Position numbers and translations under genes: made by a program
Part shown: positions 21,480-33,890 of the stretch, piece after piece
Numbering within the stretch: the stretch's first letter is position 1
How the letters are laid out: each line of letters starts with the position of its first letter
The notes under the pieces: model-generated
What the model was told of the DNA's origin: nothing
Database searches by the model: none
What the model saw: only the letters and a program-made list of their open reading frames with translations
Assembly: GCA_036874045.1 (NCBI GenBank)
Contig: CM072338.1
Coordinates: 14,344,501-14,408,500, forward strand
Origin: Cymodocea nodosa
Lineage: Eukaryota; Streptophyta; Magnoliopsida; Alismatales; Cymodoceaceae
DNA length: 64,000 bases
Direction: 5' to 3'

Positions 21480-22336
21480 ACTAAGTTTGTTACATAGACT
21501 TTCAAAGATACAACACCTAGACCCTTTGTGAGGATATCTGCAAGTTGACTTGTTGATCTAGTATAAGGAGAAGATATAATGTCTCTCATCACATTATCTC
21601 TAATAAAATGATAATCAATTTTAATGTGTTTAGTCCTCTCATGGAATGTAGGATTGTTAGTAATATATATTACTACTTAGTTGTCACAATACATAGACAT
21701 AGACATCTGAACCACAAATCTCAACTCTTGAATTAGAGACTTCAACCATATCATTTCACATGTTGTTTAAGCTAGTTCTATATTTTACTTCTATACTAGA
21801 TTTTGAGATCACATTTTGTTTTTTATTATGTTATGTAATGAGGTTTCCTCTAATGTACATATAGTAGCTTAGGGTAGATTTTCTATCAGCCATATCTCTT
21901 GCATATCTTGAATCAGAAAAACCCTCAATCCTCATATGTCAATGCTTCCTATAGAGAAGCTCTTTTCTTGGAGTTTGTTTAATAAAAGCTAAGACATGAA
22001 GAGCTCCCTGCCAATGTATATTTCTAAGCTCATGCATAAGCTGAATAAGTAAATTTACAATATAAGTAATGTTTGGTCTCATAACAATCAAGTATATAAG
22101 CTTGTTGACTAGCTTTTTGTATCTTCCTAGGTCATCTAACAACTAAGAAGTTTCATCCCAAAAGGAGAAATTTTTCCTGATCAAAGTATTTTTCAGGTTT
22201 ACAATCTTCCAATCCTATTTTTTTTAATAAATCTAGAGCATACTTCCTCTAAGATAGAGATAGTCTTCCCTTGAAGTATGTATGCTTAAGAAGTATCTTA
22301 ACCTCTCCATATCCTTTGTAGCAAAATATTTGTTTA
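21480..22336 (-). pseudogene. Copia E: end of reverse transcriptase and RNase H
   Basis: Minus strand. KLVNKLIYLIVMRPNITYIV and WQGALHVLAFIKQTPRKELLY correspond to the copia [17 protein letters not shown] and the RT-RNase H connection. RNase H follows toward 21500 with stops. The RT is cut at 22337 by element F and resumes at 27225. Confidence 0.85.
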
Positions 22337-22341
22337 GAAAC
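22337..22341. repeat. Left target-site duplication of copia F (GAAAC)
   Basis: Recurs at 27220-27224. Confidence 0.9.
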
Positions 22342-22459
22342 TGTGATTATTGGGTTATTGGGTGGATCCATTTAAGGATCCATTTAATGTAGGTATATAT
22401 ATATATATGTACCTTAGTTGAAAAATAATATAACTTTTCTTTTCTCCCTAATATCAACA
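22342..22459 (+). repeat. 5' LTR of copia F
   Basis: 118 bp; carries an extra 8-bp TTATTGGG duplication compared with the 3' LTR and a TATA-rich run (22394-22410). Confidence 0.92.
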
Positions 22460-22471
22460 TGGTATCAGAAG
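22460..22471 (+). promoter_or_regulatory. Primer-binding site of copia F (initiator tRNA-Met type)
   Basis: TGGTATCAGAAG immediately after the LTR, close to the copia consensus TGGTATCAGAGC. Confidence 0.88.
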
Positions 22472-22912
22472 AACAAACATGTTAGGGCGCCTCCACCACC
22501 ACCACTGCTGCTATCCGTCTTGTTAGGGGGCCTTCTCTAGCCCTTGATTTTTTTTTCCTTTTTTTTCAGTACCCATGGATGCATTGATTTGTGCGTAGTT
22601 CTCTCCTTCCTGCAGATCGACGGCTGTTGAGTCCCGCCCCTCTTTCGCGGTTTTTGCGGTTTTCACCCTGCTGCATGCGTGGCCACGTGTGGTTCTCCCC
22701 TTTTGTCAGCAGTCTACCGAAAACAGGCTTGTTTGCGAGACGAGCTCCTTTGCCTGGCATGCGTAGAAATTTGGATTGACATCCTCGTACGACTAGACAA
22801 GTGTGATCTCCTTGTCTTCTATGGTCAAGCCGTTGGTGGTCTTGATGTAGAGCTTCATCACAAGCTTGGCTATCTGCTTCCAGCTTCTTAAAAAAAAAAA
22901 AAATCGATCTCC

Positions 22913-23737
22913 ATGGAAGATAGCTTGGTTTCTACAAGCAAGTCTATTCCAAGAATTCATTCTAGGGATTTTGGAGTCTAACCATTGTCTGGCACAACCA
23001 TCCGATTGAATGATCACAACTATCTTATGTGGTCTAAGAGTTTTTTTACCTTTGTGGTTGCTCACCGGAAAAGCAAACATTTGATACATTCACCACCTCC
23101 TATGACTGATGATATATTTGAAGATTGGTTTGTTGATGGCTCTGTTGTTGTTACTTGGCTTGAAAACAGCATGGAGTCGCATATTGTGCAAGGAGTTATG
23201 ATGCTTCGACCGGCCAAAGTGATTTGGGACACTCTCAAATAGATGTATGTCGAGGAAACCAACATTCTACGGGTTTATGAAATTTATGAGCACTTGTTTA
23301 CTGTGAAGATGGGAACTCAATCATTGCAGGAGTATTATGGTCATCTACGCTCTTTATTTGAAGAACTCACTCTTTATCATCTATTCACTACAGATCTTGC
23401 TACCCTGCATTAGTATCAGAATGATTTGGAGGTTGTAGTTTTTTTGTCTGGTCTCCCACCTGAACTTGTATCTCAAGTTCGTGGCTATATTCTTGGGGGC
23501 GAGGTTACCTTTGATCTTGGCACTGCCTTTACTCGGGTCCTACGCGTCTCGAAAATGGCTCCTACTATTACTCCTATCGACTTAGATACTACTGTCCTAG
23601 CTGCTCATAGGTCAACAAATAGTCGGCGAGGACGGTCTGATAACATTTTAGGGAAACGTTGGACCTTGTGTCCACATTGTGGAAAGACCAACCATAGGGT
23701 TGACAAATGTTGGGAAAAGTTTGGCAAATCGGCATAG
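22913..23737 (+). pseudogene. Gag of copia F
   Basis: Starts MEDSLVSTSKS at 22913. Shows the copia Gag signature LNDHNYLMWSKSFFTFV, then W.TLK, LRVYEIYEHLFTVKMG, LQEYYGHLRSLFEEL, the Gag end [19 protein letters not shown] and a CCHC zinc knuckle (CPHCGKTNHRVDKC, 23669-23710). In-frame stops at FGV*, TLK* and LH*YQ interrupt it; the rest of the frame is maintained, indicating fairly recent decay. Confidence 0.9.
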
Positions 23738-26700
23738 GCTCGTGTTGCTATTGACTCACCTTCACTTGGGCCTTCCACTTCCTCTCAGATAGTGACTCTC
23801 ACCAAGGCAGACCATGATCGGCTAATACAATTATAGGTTGCCGACTCTCCTGCCTCTACTGCATTGACATCCACTTCAGGTATGGGAATGACTGTGGTAG
23901 TTAGGAGGGATATCCTTTGGATAGTTGATTCAGGTGCTACACAACATATGACAAGTTGCTCCACTCTTTTCACTCGTTTACACCATATACAAAACCTCTA
24001 GAGTGTTACCATTGCCGATGGTCACTCTTACTGAGCTTTCAGGAGAGGGATTGTCCAAGCTACCTCCAATATCCAGCTTGAGAACACCCTTCTTGTTCTT
24101 GAACTTACTGTTAACCTACTTTTTATTAATGCTATTACTATTCAACTTTCATGTTCTGTGACCTTTTCTTTTCATTGCATTTTTCAGGATTTGTAAATCG
24201 GGAGGAGGATTGGTTTGGACCATAAGTGACAGTCTAGAGAGTATGTCCTTGTTTGTGATACCTCATCCCATGAGATTATGGTCTCTTCCCTATCGGTCAC
24301 TGACTCCCCCATCCTGTGGCATCGACATCTAGGTCATCCTCTATCCAGAAGCTTCGTCAAGCTCTACCGTGGTCTGTCTTTTTTGATTTTCAGTGTGAGC
24401 CATGTCAATTAGGAAAACATAGTAGGTCTACTTTTAGGCGTAGTGATCTTCCCAACAGTCGATCGATGTTTGACATTGTCCATTGTGACATTTGGCATTC
24501 GAGTCGTGTCGTGTCCATTAGCAGTTTTTGCTACTATCTGTGTTTGGTTGATGACTTCTCAAGAGTCTGTTGGGTCTACTTGTTACAAGATTGTCAACAC
24601 ATTTTAGATGTTATCAAGCATTTTTATAATGAAATTAAAACTCAATTTTCTTGCATTTCAAAATTCTTGTGTATTGATAATGCTCTTGAGTTTGTTAGCA
24701 AAATGTTTCAAGATTTTTGTGCTAATCAGGGCACTATTCACCACACTTCCTGCTCCCATATATCTTAGTAAAATGGAGTGGCTGAGAGAAAACACCGCCA
24801 TCTTTTTGACATCACTCGGACCCTCCTTCAAATGTCTGTTTCTAAATATTTATGGTCTAAAGTGGTGCTTACTGCTGCCCACCTTGTCAATAGGATCCCC
24901 TCTACTCCCTTGGGGGGGAGGTTCCCATTCATCGTCTTTATCCTAATTGGGAGTTGTTTGGGTTGACCCTTAGGGTGTTTGGTTGTGTTGCCTATGTCCA
25001 TGACTTGCGTCTTGGTTTAGATAAACTCAATGCCCAGGCCATCAAGTGTGCTTTTGTGGGCTATTCGAGAACTCAGAAAGGGTATCGGTGTTTTCATTCT
25101 CCTACAAAATGCTACTATGTCACTATCGATGTTATCTTCTTTGAGGATCAATCTTATTTTTCTTAAACCTCTAGCCCTTCTGACTCCTAACCTTCCTATA
25201 TGACTAATACTAGAGAGGTCATTCTTGATGTTGCTCCTCTTTTTATGGAGGGCACCATAATGCCTGTTGCCTCTGTTGATGATGCCTACGATGACTCAGC
25301 TATTGATTCTGAAAGGGTTATTAGTCAACCGTTACGGGTGTATCACAGGCATGGGCAATCACCTTCAGCTCACTCTTATGCTCAACCAAACGAGACCCCT
25401 GATGCAGATCCGACACCTTCTATCAACACTAGTGAGGTTGGTGAGACTCCTTCTCATACTTGTGATGATCTCTCTATTGTCCTTCGAAAGGGTATACGTT
25501 CATATACCCAACACCCTATTTTCCGATTTGTTTCATATGATCATTTATCCTCTTCTTATCATGCCTTTGCTGTAGCAGTCTCTTTTGAATTACTTTCAGG
25601 GAATTATCAAGAGGCATTACAGCTACCACATTGGAAATCTACTATGGATAATGAGATGGATGCCTTGCAATCTCGTGGCACATGGGAGTTGGTTCCTTGC
25701 CTTGCTGATGTCAATATTATTTCCTATAAGTGGGTTTTCACTGTGAAATACAAATCAAGTAGGGCTGTTGATAGGTACAAAGTCCAGTTAGTTACTCGAG
25801 GTTTTACTTAAGAATATGACATTGATTATGTTGAGGCCTTCTCACCGGTTGCTTGTTTGAACTCCATCAGAGTACTTATTTCTCTTATTGTCAATCAACA
25901 TTGGCAACTACATCAGTTGGATGTCAAAAATGTTTTTCTCTACGATGATTTTGTAGAAGAGGTCTATATGGCACAACTACCAGACTATGTTGCTCAGGGG
26001 GAGCATTGGGTATGTCATTTGAAAAAGCCCACGAGCATGGTTTAACAAGTTTAGTCAAGTCATGTTCAGTGGTGGTTTCTGTCGATGTGTGGTTGATCAC
26101 TCTATTTTCATCCAATAGTTCACTCGTGGATATGTTATTTTAGCCATTTATGTTGATGACATACTTCTTACAAGCAGTGATATGGTTGACATTAGGCGCA
26201 CCAAAGATTACCTTGCTAGAGTGTTTCAAACAAAAGATATAGGATGACCTGGTTACTTCTTGGGTATTGAGTTTGTTTATTCTAAGGACAATATGGTGTT
26301 GTCTCAAAGAAAGTATGCCTTGGATCTCCTTGAGGAGACAGGATACTTGGGTTGCAAGTTAGCTGATACACTTATTGAGAACTCTCCTCAGTTTTGGGAC
26401 TCAACCTCAGACCTACTTGAGGATCCTACTTAGTATCGTTGATTGGTTGGAAAACTCATCTATTTTATAGTTACTCGACCTGATATTGCCTATGGTATGG
26501 GCCTTCTTAGTCAATTCATGCATGAACCCTATAAGGTTCATTGGATGGGAGTTCAAAGGGTTCTTGCATATGTTAAAGTAAATCCGAGAAAAAGGCTACT
26601 GTACAAGGCAAATGGACACATGGAGGTTGAAGCATTTTCTGATTCTAACTTTGTAGGGGACAATAGGGACAAAAAATCTACATTTGGATATCTTACTTAT

Positions 26701-27090
26701 TTTGGTAGTAATCTTATCACTTGAAGGAGTAAGAATTAGAATGTAGTTTTATGTTCCAATGTAGAAGCAGAGTATCAGTTGATGAGAGAGATTGGGTGTG
26801 AAATGATATGAATTAGATAACTGCTTATGGAGTTTGGTGTGCTTGTGAAGGTCATGCCTATGTATTGTGATAACTAGGCAACAATCTATATTGCAAGGAA
26901 TGAAACCTATCATGAAAGAACAAAACATATTGAGATTGACTGCCATTACATTAGAGATTTAGTGCTAAAAGGGATTATCTCTACACCATATACTCCATCA
27001 TTCAAAGAGCTGGTGGATGTGTTAACCAAGGTTTACCCTTGAGTGTTTTTGAACATATTTGTAACAAGCTCGGTATGATAAATATATATT
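23738..27090 (+). pseudogene. Pol of copia F (protease, integrase, RT, RNase H)
   Basis: Protease WIVDSGATQHMT with intact catalytic DSGA (23927-23938). Pre-integrase LWHRHLGHP (24317-24343). Integrase has CEPCQLGKH, first Asp in IVHCDIW, second in LCIDNALEFV and Glu in VAERKHRH (24780-24803). RT contains the WELVP and VDRYKVQLVTRGFT blocks, QLDVKNVF, and IYVDD (26146-26160). Around 26025 about 24 bases are missing with a frameshift, deleting the conserved LYGLKQ before SPRAWF. RNase H includes LVGKLIYFIVTRPDIAYGM, SDSNFVGD and [13 protein letters not shown]. Stops throughout make it inactive. Confidence 0.9.
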
Positions 27091-27108
27091 TTCTAGTTTG
27101 AGGGGGAG

Positions 27109-27219
27109 TGTGATTATTGGGTGGATCCATTTAAGGATCTATTTAATGTAGGTGTATATATATATATGTACCTTAGTTGAAAAATAATATAACTTTTCTT
27201 TTCTCCCTAGTATTAACAG
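27109..27219 (+). repeat. 3' LTR of copia F
   Basis: 111 bp, preceded by the polypurine tract and followed by the GAAAC duplication at 27220-27224. Confidence 0.92.
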
Positions 27220-27224
27220 AAACT
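27220..27224. repeat. Right target-site duplication of copia F (GAAAC)
   Basis: Matches 22337-22341. Confidence 0.9.
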
Positions 27225-28215
27225 ATTTAACTTCTATAATAACCAAAACAACATCACTTGTTAACAATATATCATCAATATAGACGACAAGTATAACATG
27301 CCCTCTAAGTGTTTTCTTTATAAAGATTGAATGATTAACCATGTAACTTTGGAAACCTCCATTGCAAAGGACTTTACTAAATTTTTCAAATCAAACTTTG
27401 AGGTTTTGTTTAAGATCATAGAGAACTTTCTTAAGCATACATATGTGAGTCTCCCCTTGAATAATATAACTTAGAGGTTGCTTCATGAGAATTTGTTGAG
27501 ATCACCATACAAGAAAACATTCTTGACATCAACTTGGAAAACTTGACAATACTAATTAACAATAATAGAAAGAAACACCTGTATAGAATTAAGGTGAGCA
27601 ATTAAAGAAAAAGTCTAAGAGTAATCAGCACCATATGTTTGTGAAAAATCATGAGTAACTAAATGAGCTTTGTAACAATCAATCATATTATCAAATTTAC
27701 ATTTAATGACATAAATTCATTTATAAGAGACAATGTGTCCTAATAGGACAATGAATAAGATCTCAAGTATGACAAAAGCATAAGGTAACCATCTCCTCAT
27801 TCATTACAGCCTTTTAGTGTGAAATCTGAAGTACTTTGTGATAGTTTTTGGGCAAAGACTTTGTAAAGATAGATAGGACAAAACTATGAAAAGTGTGATC
27901 AAAATTAGCATAAGAAGTAACATTGGCCATGAGATGTTGGGCACAAATATGAGTGCCTTTATGTAAGGTAATTGGGAGATTTGAAATGAAAGGAGCAAGT
28001 GGATCTACAATGAGGGCCAAAGACGATGGAGCTAAAGGAATGAGAATTGGTCATGGTCGGTGACTGTATACCTGTAGAGGTGGTTGATCAACAATGTTTT
28101 GTACAGAGGATTCACCTTGTATGATAGAAGAATTAAGATGACCATTAAGCTCAATGGAGCCAAATAGAGGAAGAGGCTTGAGCTCTTGAGAAGACTTAGA
28201 TTTAGAAGTAGAGTT
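27225..28215 (-). pseudogene. Copia E: linker and first part of reverse transcriptase
   Basis: Minus strand. The polymerase motif YIDD is at 27292-27281, just before the point where F interrupts the gene. Further 5', PITLHKGTHICAQHLM (around 27990-27940) matches the copia linker motif PIALRKGTR.CT.HP, followed by the start of RT. Contains multiple stops. Confidence 0.8.
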
Positions 28216-28220
28216 AAAGT
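28216..28220. repeat. Left target-site duplication of the solo LTR (AAAGT)
   Basis: Recurs at 29866-29870. Confidence 0.85.
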
Positions 28221-29865
28221 TGTAAAGACTCAAGGGTAACTTGGTAAATTTACCCTTTTATTTTTCTCAATTATGAAACCCAAATCAATTCTTTCTTAGC
28301 TCTTACTTGACTTGATTTGCTATCGTTTGTTGAGGATTTTCCAATCATTTGCACATTGTGAGGAGATTGAAGTTTTGTCACTGGTGGTCATGCGTGAGGT
28401 GAACAACTTTTCTTGTGTGTTGTGAGGTGTGTTGAGTGTGTATGTGTGGGTGCTATCTATATAGGCTCTAACAATGCTTGTTCCTCTCACATGCAAGCAG
28501 ATGTGCAAGTTTGATAACTCACACAAGTGGAGAGGAGGTGTTGTGTAAGCTCTAGTGATGTACAAGTGGTGTTTTTGGCAAGCTTGGGGCATTAGTGGTG
28601 GGTTCCTCTGTTGGTAGTCAAAGAAGAAGAGGAAGAAAGGAGGGTTTTTGATGTTTTAGGTCATTTTAAGTAAGTTTCTACTAATCAATCCAAAATAGTT
28701 GTTCTTTGAACATTTATGTGCATTTGATCTTGTTCATAACCTAATATTGGGGATTATGGTCTACTAATGATGGTTAAAGCATAACATGGCAAGTTAATGT
28801 TGAATGGCTTATACGTCTATTGATTATTGTGTATCTAGTGTGATAAAGATGTTTAATCTATATTATGATACATTCATATTGATCATGACACACTTTTGAT
28901 ATTTATCGTTAATAAAGCATGTTAGAGAAATTATTTGCACAATAGAGTTGAATGTAGCTTAATATGTGTGGAAATACCTCTTGCCATTTGGGTCACTCAT
29001 TATGAATGAATTTGCATTATTCACATGATTATGAATTATTGTTGGTGAATCTTGTGACAATGTGGTGAATTATGAATATTGAAGTAGAATCTACGATGGA
29101 GGATGATATGTAGAACTATGGTTGATCATTTTGTGTTGGCATTACATGTATTTATTTATATCACTTGATGGTTCATCATAGTTATTATGGACTTTATCAT
29201 AGGGTTAGTATGTAACTATAAACCTTGTTATAGGGTTGATATGTGACTTGAGATTGGGTTGCAAAGATTAAACACAATCATAGTCAATATTGTAACCATT
29301 AGGTGTGTAGTCTAATGCTAGTGGTTGGTTTACCTTGTGATTGTGTTTAATAGTATTGCCTTATGACATACTTATTATTCATTTATATTCTTTGTGATGC
29401 CTATCTTTATTTTTTTGCTATTCTAGATTGTTAGTGGATTATTTACTAGGCTTTTTACTCACCTTTGGTTTTCTTGTAATAATAAGCCCACAAGAGAATT
29501 CATAGGGAGGACGTTCATTGGGGTGATCACCCTACACTATTGTGTAGTTGTCGTATGTGTGACAACTTCTATCTTATTTTGTGACTGTAGTGATATGCCT
29601 CGTGGTTTGATGTTGAGATTATATGATGTATTAGATGTTAATGTTTTTGGCTGTGTGTGGTGTCTTGGATTGACCTTGAGGCATTAGACTCATTTTGAGA
29701 TTTTTCTACCATATTAGTAGAATGTTATGATTGAACCTTATTTAGTAGGTATCAACCTTGCAATAAATTAAGGGAGAAACTTTTCATGCTATTTTAAATT
29801 TCTTAAATGTGAATTTTTCCTCTTATTATTGTAGTGATTATTTTTGGTCTTTTTAAGGCATAACA
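28221..29865 (-). mobile_element. Solo LTR, probably Ty3/gypsy, inserted in copia E
   Basis: 1645 bp with termini TGTAAAGACT...GGCATAACA (inverted TGT...ACA) and AAAGT duplications on both sides, separating E's integrase C-terminus from its linker. On the minus strand it starts TGTTATGCCTTAAAAAGACC, similar to the TGTTACGCC starts of many chromovirus LTRs; the orientation and family are inferred from that. No internal retroelement coding region, PBS or second LTR is present, the signature of LTR-LTR recombination. Small open frames inside are not genes. Confidence 0.85.
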
Positions 29866-29870
29866 AAAGT
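29866..29870. repeat. Right target-site duplication of the solo LTR (AAAGT)
   Basis: Matches 28216-28220. Confidence 0.85.
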
Positions 29871-31053
29871 AAGATTAAGATTCAAAGAGGGTGACATTAG
29901 CAAAAGTATAATATCTACGACTTAGTAGGTGAAAGAGGTGATATGCTTTTTGCATGTGAGAATAATTGACAAAGATACACTTGATAGTATGAGGAGATAA
30001 TTTATCAAGATTTAAAGATAGGTCTTGAACAAATACCACACAATTAAAGACCTTAGGAAATAAATTAGTGTCGAGATAAAGATGATGAAAGAAAACCACA
30101 CTCTTAGGAGAGTAGAAGACATTTTATTAATAAAAAAGGAGGCAATAATGATAAGCATTAATCTATAAATATTTTAAAATTTTCATTTGTAGCATAAGTG
30201 TATGAGCTACATTAAGGATATGATGATGTTTTCTTTCAACAACTCTATTTTGGTGAGATATATGAGAACAAATGATCTAATGTATAATGTCTAAAAGACA
30301 AATAGATTAAAACTTAACTTGCATAAATTCAAGAGTATTGTTAATACACAAAATTTTGGGATAAAGAGAAAATTGATTTTAAATTTCAGCAATAAGCACT
30401 TTGAATACATCAAGTATTTTGTGACGATCTTTTAATAGATAAACTCAACAAACAGGAAAATAATTATTAATAAAAATTACATAGTATTTATGATTATTAA
30501 TAGAAGACACTTTACTTGGATCATAAATATTGCACTGGACTAATCAAACATACTCTTGGAAGAAATAAGATAACAATTACTTAAATGTAGCATAAGTGTG
30601 CTTTCTAAGTTGATACAACTCAAAATGAAAAGGAGAGAAGGTAATCCACAAAATAACTTGACGTAACTTCTCATAAAAAGGATAACCTAAGCAATAATGC
30701 CACAAAATTGAAGACTCTGTAATTGACATGTACATCAGCAATCTATGAGATATATAATTAAGAACTAATTAATACACTCTAGTACTATTTTTATGTCTCA
30801 AATCAATCCTCTAACCTGTTTGTAAGTCCTAAAAGGTACAATAGAAAGGAAAAAAATTGTAAAACATTGTAACTTAATTGTAATAACATTGATGGATAAA
30901 ATGTTAAAAGAAAATTCAGGTACATATAAAACATTTTTCAACCTTATCTAAGAGGAGACTTTAACTTTCTCTTGATAAAACATAAGGTATGAATGACCAT
31001 TGGCAATTGTAACATTGGTTTTGTCTAAAAAGAAGGATAAATGCTCAAACAAG
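29871..31053 (-). pseudogene. Copia E: distal protease, pre-integrase and integrase
   Basis: Minus strand. From 31053: STLFEHLSFFLDKTNVTIANGHSYL is the protease-distal/pre-integrase part, cut by G at 31054-31058. The integrase runs through about 30700-30100 with many stops. The C-terminal part is clear: VFNCVVFVQDLSLNLDKLS, KCIFVNYS, KAYHLFH and RRYYTFANVTLFES (30060-29875; usual RVFGC..FV......KL.P...KC.F.GYS..QKGY). The gene continues at 28215 beyond the solo LTR. Confidence 0.8.
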
Positions 31054-31058
31054 GTAGA
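31054..31058. repeat. Left target-site duplication of copia G (GTAGA)
   Basis: Recurs at 36259-36263. Confidence 0.85.
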
Positions 31059-31208
31059 AGTTGTACAATAGGTACCAAAATGGTAGAATAGGAAGAAAAT
31101 GAGTTGTTTTCCATTAGAATACAAGAGTATATATATATACAAATATAGTTACATGGATATCCATTTATACTTAAATGGATCCTAGCAAGTAAGTGCTAAG
31201 TACTAATA
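31059..31208 (-). repeat. 3' LTR of copia G
   Basis: 150 bp. Contains ATGGATATCCAT and a TATA-rich run. Its first base pair on the minus strand has mutated from TG to TA. Confidence 0.9.
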
Positions 31209-31309
31209 CTCCCCTTTAAGTTGGAGTATATATATCAAACATGCCTAACTTGTTACGAACATTCTCAAAAACATTAGCACCAAACCTTTTAGTGAAAATA
31301 TCAGTAACT

Positions 31310-33890
31310 TGATCTTCAGATCAAGTGAAAGGTGTGGAGATGATTCTTTTAGCCACATAGTCTTTGATAAAATGATAGTCAACTTCAATATGTTTCGTCC
31401 TTTCATGAAAGATGAGATTGCTGGCGATATAAATGGCTACTTGATTATTACAGTGCATAGGAATGGGTAATTTCACATTAATTTGTAGTTCTTGTAATAA
31501 TATCTTCAATCAAATAAGCTCTGTGGTGGTTTGTGACATAGTTCAATACTTAACTTCTGCACTTGACTTGGAAACTACATTTTGTTTCTTGCTTTGCCAG
31601 GTAACTAAATTTCCTCCAAAATAAGTATAGAAGCTAGAAGTAGACTTTCTATTAGCTTTGTCTCTTGCATAACCAACATCCGAGTACCCTTTGATATTTA
31701 AGTGCCCATGTCTTTGATATAGAAGGCCCTTCCCTAGGGCATTTTTGATATAGGTTAGAACACGAAGAGCCCCTTGCCAATAGACATTTTTTGGGACATA
31801 CATAAATTGATTCAGTAGACTTACAGCATAAGAAATATCTGATCTTGTTACAGTCAGGTATATCAGCTTTTCCACTAGCTACTTAGATCTCCCTATGTCT
31901 TTAGAGGGAGGAGAGTCTTCATTCTAGAAAGAATGATTTTGTTCTATAGGAGTATGCTTTGGTTTGCAACATTCAAGCCCGATTTCCTTTAACAAATTTA
32001 AGGTATACTTCCTTTGAGATAGAGATAGATGCCCTCTAGAATAAGCCAGCTTAATACTAAGGAAGTATCTTGGTGATCCCTTGTCCTTAGTGGTAAATGT
32101 TCGTTAAAGAAATCGTTTTGTCTCTTCTATGCTCTTAGGATCATCATCTGTCAGAAGTATGTCATCAACATATACTATAAGGATAACAACTCCCTTGTTA
32201 GTACACTTAATAAAGACAAAGTGATCAACCCTGTAATTGTCAAAATCATGACTCCACATGACACTGCTAAACTTTTCAAATTAGGCTTTGGGACTTTGCT
32301 TAAGTCCATAAATTACCTTGTTCAGCAGGCAGACTTGATTGTCCTTTTGATTAGCATAACTAGGGGGTTGTTTTATAAATACCTGTTCAGTAAAATCTTC
32401 ATATAGGAAGACTTTCTTGACATCAAGTTGGGTCAACCTTCATGATTTGTTCACAGTTATAGATAGAATCATACAAATGGAATCAAGGTGTGCAATAGGA
32501 GAAAAAGTTTCAGAATAATCAATACCATACTCTTGAGAGAATCCTTTAGCCACTAATCGCATCTTGTATCTATCAATAGAATCATCTAGGCAACGTTTGA
32601 TGGTGTACACCTACCTACATGAGACTACATTGCTTTCTTTAAGACAAGGAATCAGATCCCAAGTACCACGAAAGAACAGAAATCCATTTCTTCATCCATA
32701 ACTACTTTCTAATGAGATATTTGTAGTGCCTCATGATGATCCCTAAGTAAGTATTCTGAAGTGATGGATAGAGTAAATGTACAAAAATTGGAATCTAGGT
32801 TAGCATAGGAGATAACATGAGATAAAAGATGTTGTGTGCACGAGCAAGTCCCTTTCCATAAAGCAATAGGTAGGTCATCATTAGGTGACAAAGAAGAAGA
32901 CTCACCAACGAGAGTAATGGAAGGAGTGGACGTAGGTAGAGCTAGAGGTCGCGGTCTTCGACAATATACCTGACATGTAGGTTGATCATTTGTGTCTTGC
33001 ACAGGTTGGTTTTCAGATTTTGTGACATAAGGATGAAGACTCAATAGAGGAAGAGAGTAAGTCTGAGGAGTACTCTCAAAGACAAAGTCCATCGGTGAAG
33101 TTTCTGTAGAAATGGTGTAGGGTTGAGACTCAAAGAATGTCACATCCATAAATGTATAATATTTTCTAGTGGGAGGATGATACAAATGATACCCCTTCTG
33201 GATGCAAGAGTACCTGACAAACATGTACTTGATAGACTTGGGAGATAGCTTATCTAACCTTGGGGATAGATTTTGAACAAAACTAACACATTCAAATACA
33301 CGAGAGGTAATAGAGAAAAGTTCAATTTCAGGGATAAGGTGTTGAATAGAGATAGTACCTCCCAAGGATGTTGAGGGCATCCTGTTGATCAAATAAGTAG
33401 CAGTAAGAACAACATCAGACTAGAGATACTTAGAAACTTGCATATGTACCAAGAGAGTGCGAGCTACATCAAATATATGATGGTGTTTGCATTTAGTCAC
33501 TCTATTTTGTTGGAAGGTGTGAGGGCAAGTCATTTGATGAATGATGCCATGAGAAGCACACACATGCTGAAAATTATGTTGAACAAATTCAAGAGCATTG
33601 TCAATTCTTAACATTTTTGGACAGATGGAGAATTGAGTTTTTATTTCAACTAAAAAAGTTTGAAATACATCCAGAATAGTTTAACGATCTTTCAACAAAT
33701 ACACCTAAGACACTCGAGAAAAATCATCAATAAAGACAATGTAATATTTGTAACTTAGAATAAACACAACACAACTAGGATCCCAAATATCACAATAGAC
33801 AAGATCAAACATACTAATAGACGACGCAAGATGAAGGTGCTTAAATATAGTACGATGATGTTTCCCAAGCTGACAGGACTTAGTCAAAAA
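31310..33890 (-). pseudogene. Copia G pol: integrase, RT and RNase H
   Basis: Minus strand. Integrase begins with CQLGKHHRTIF near 33872, first Asp in LVYCDIW, second in LRIDNALEFV (33613-33584). The catalytic Glu expected in VAERKHHH is replaced: the sequence reads VTKCKHHH, with Lys at 33494-33492. C-terminal integrase: RVFECVSFVQNLSPRLDKLS and KGYHLYHPPTRKYYT. Linker LPIALWKGTCSCTQH. RT has QISH*K, many frameshifts near 32700-32200, and an intact YVDD (32172-32161). RNase H has KLIYLTVTRSDISYAVSLL, SDVGYARDKANRKSTS, QSKKQNVVSKSSAE and [12 protein letters not shown], ending near 31320. Confidence 0.88.

Larger units (their letters stand above)
22342..27219 (+). mobile_element. Ty1/copia element F, structurally complete, very short LTRs
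   Basis: 4878-bp plus-strand copia element inserted in E's reverse transcriptase. LTRs are 22342-22459 (118 bp) and 27109-27219 (111 bp), TGTGATTATTGGG...ACA, differing by four substitutions plus an 8-bp and a 1-bp indel. PBS TGGTATCAGAAG (22460-22471) follows the 5' LTR directly; the polypurine tract TTGAGGGGGAG (27098-27108) precedes the 3' LTR. All copia domains are present in order (Gag, protease, integrase, RT, RNase H) but interrupted by about two dozen stops and one deletion. Confidence 0.95.

Noticed and set aside
22566..22891. Open frames on both strands between F's PBS and its Gag start
   Set aside because: They lie in the retroelement leader and overlap on opposite strands; Gag starts at 22913.
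28320..28592. Minus-strand 90-codon open frame
   Set aside because: It lies entirely within the solo LTR and has no domain.
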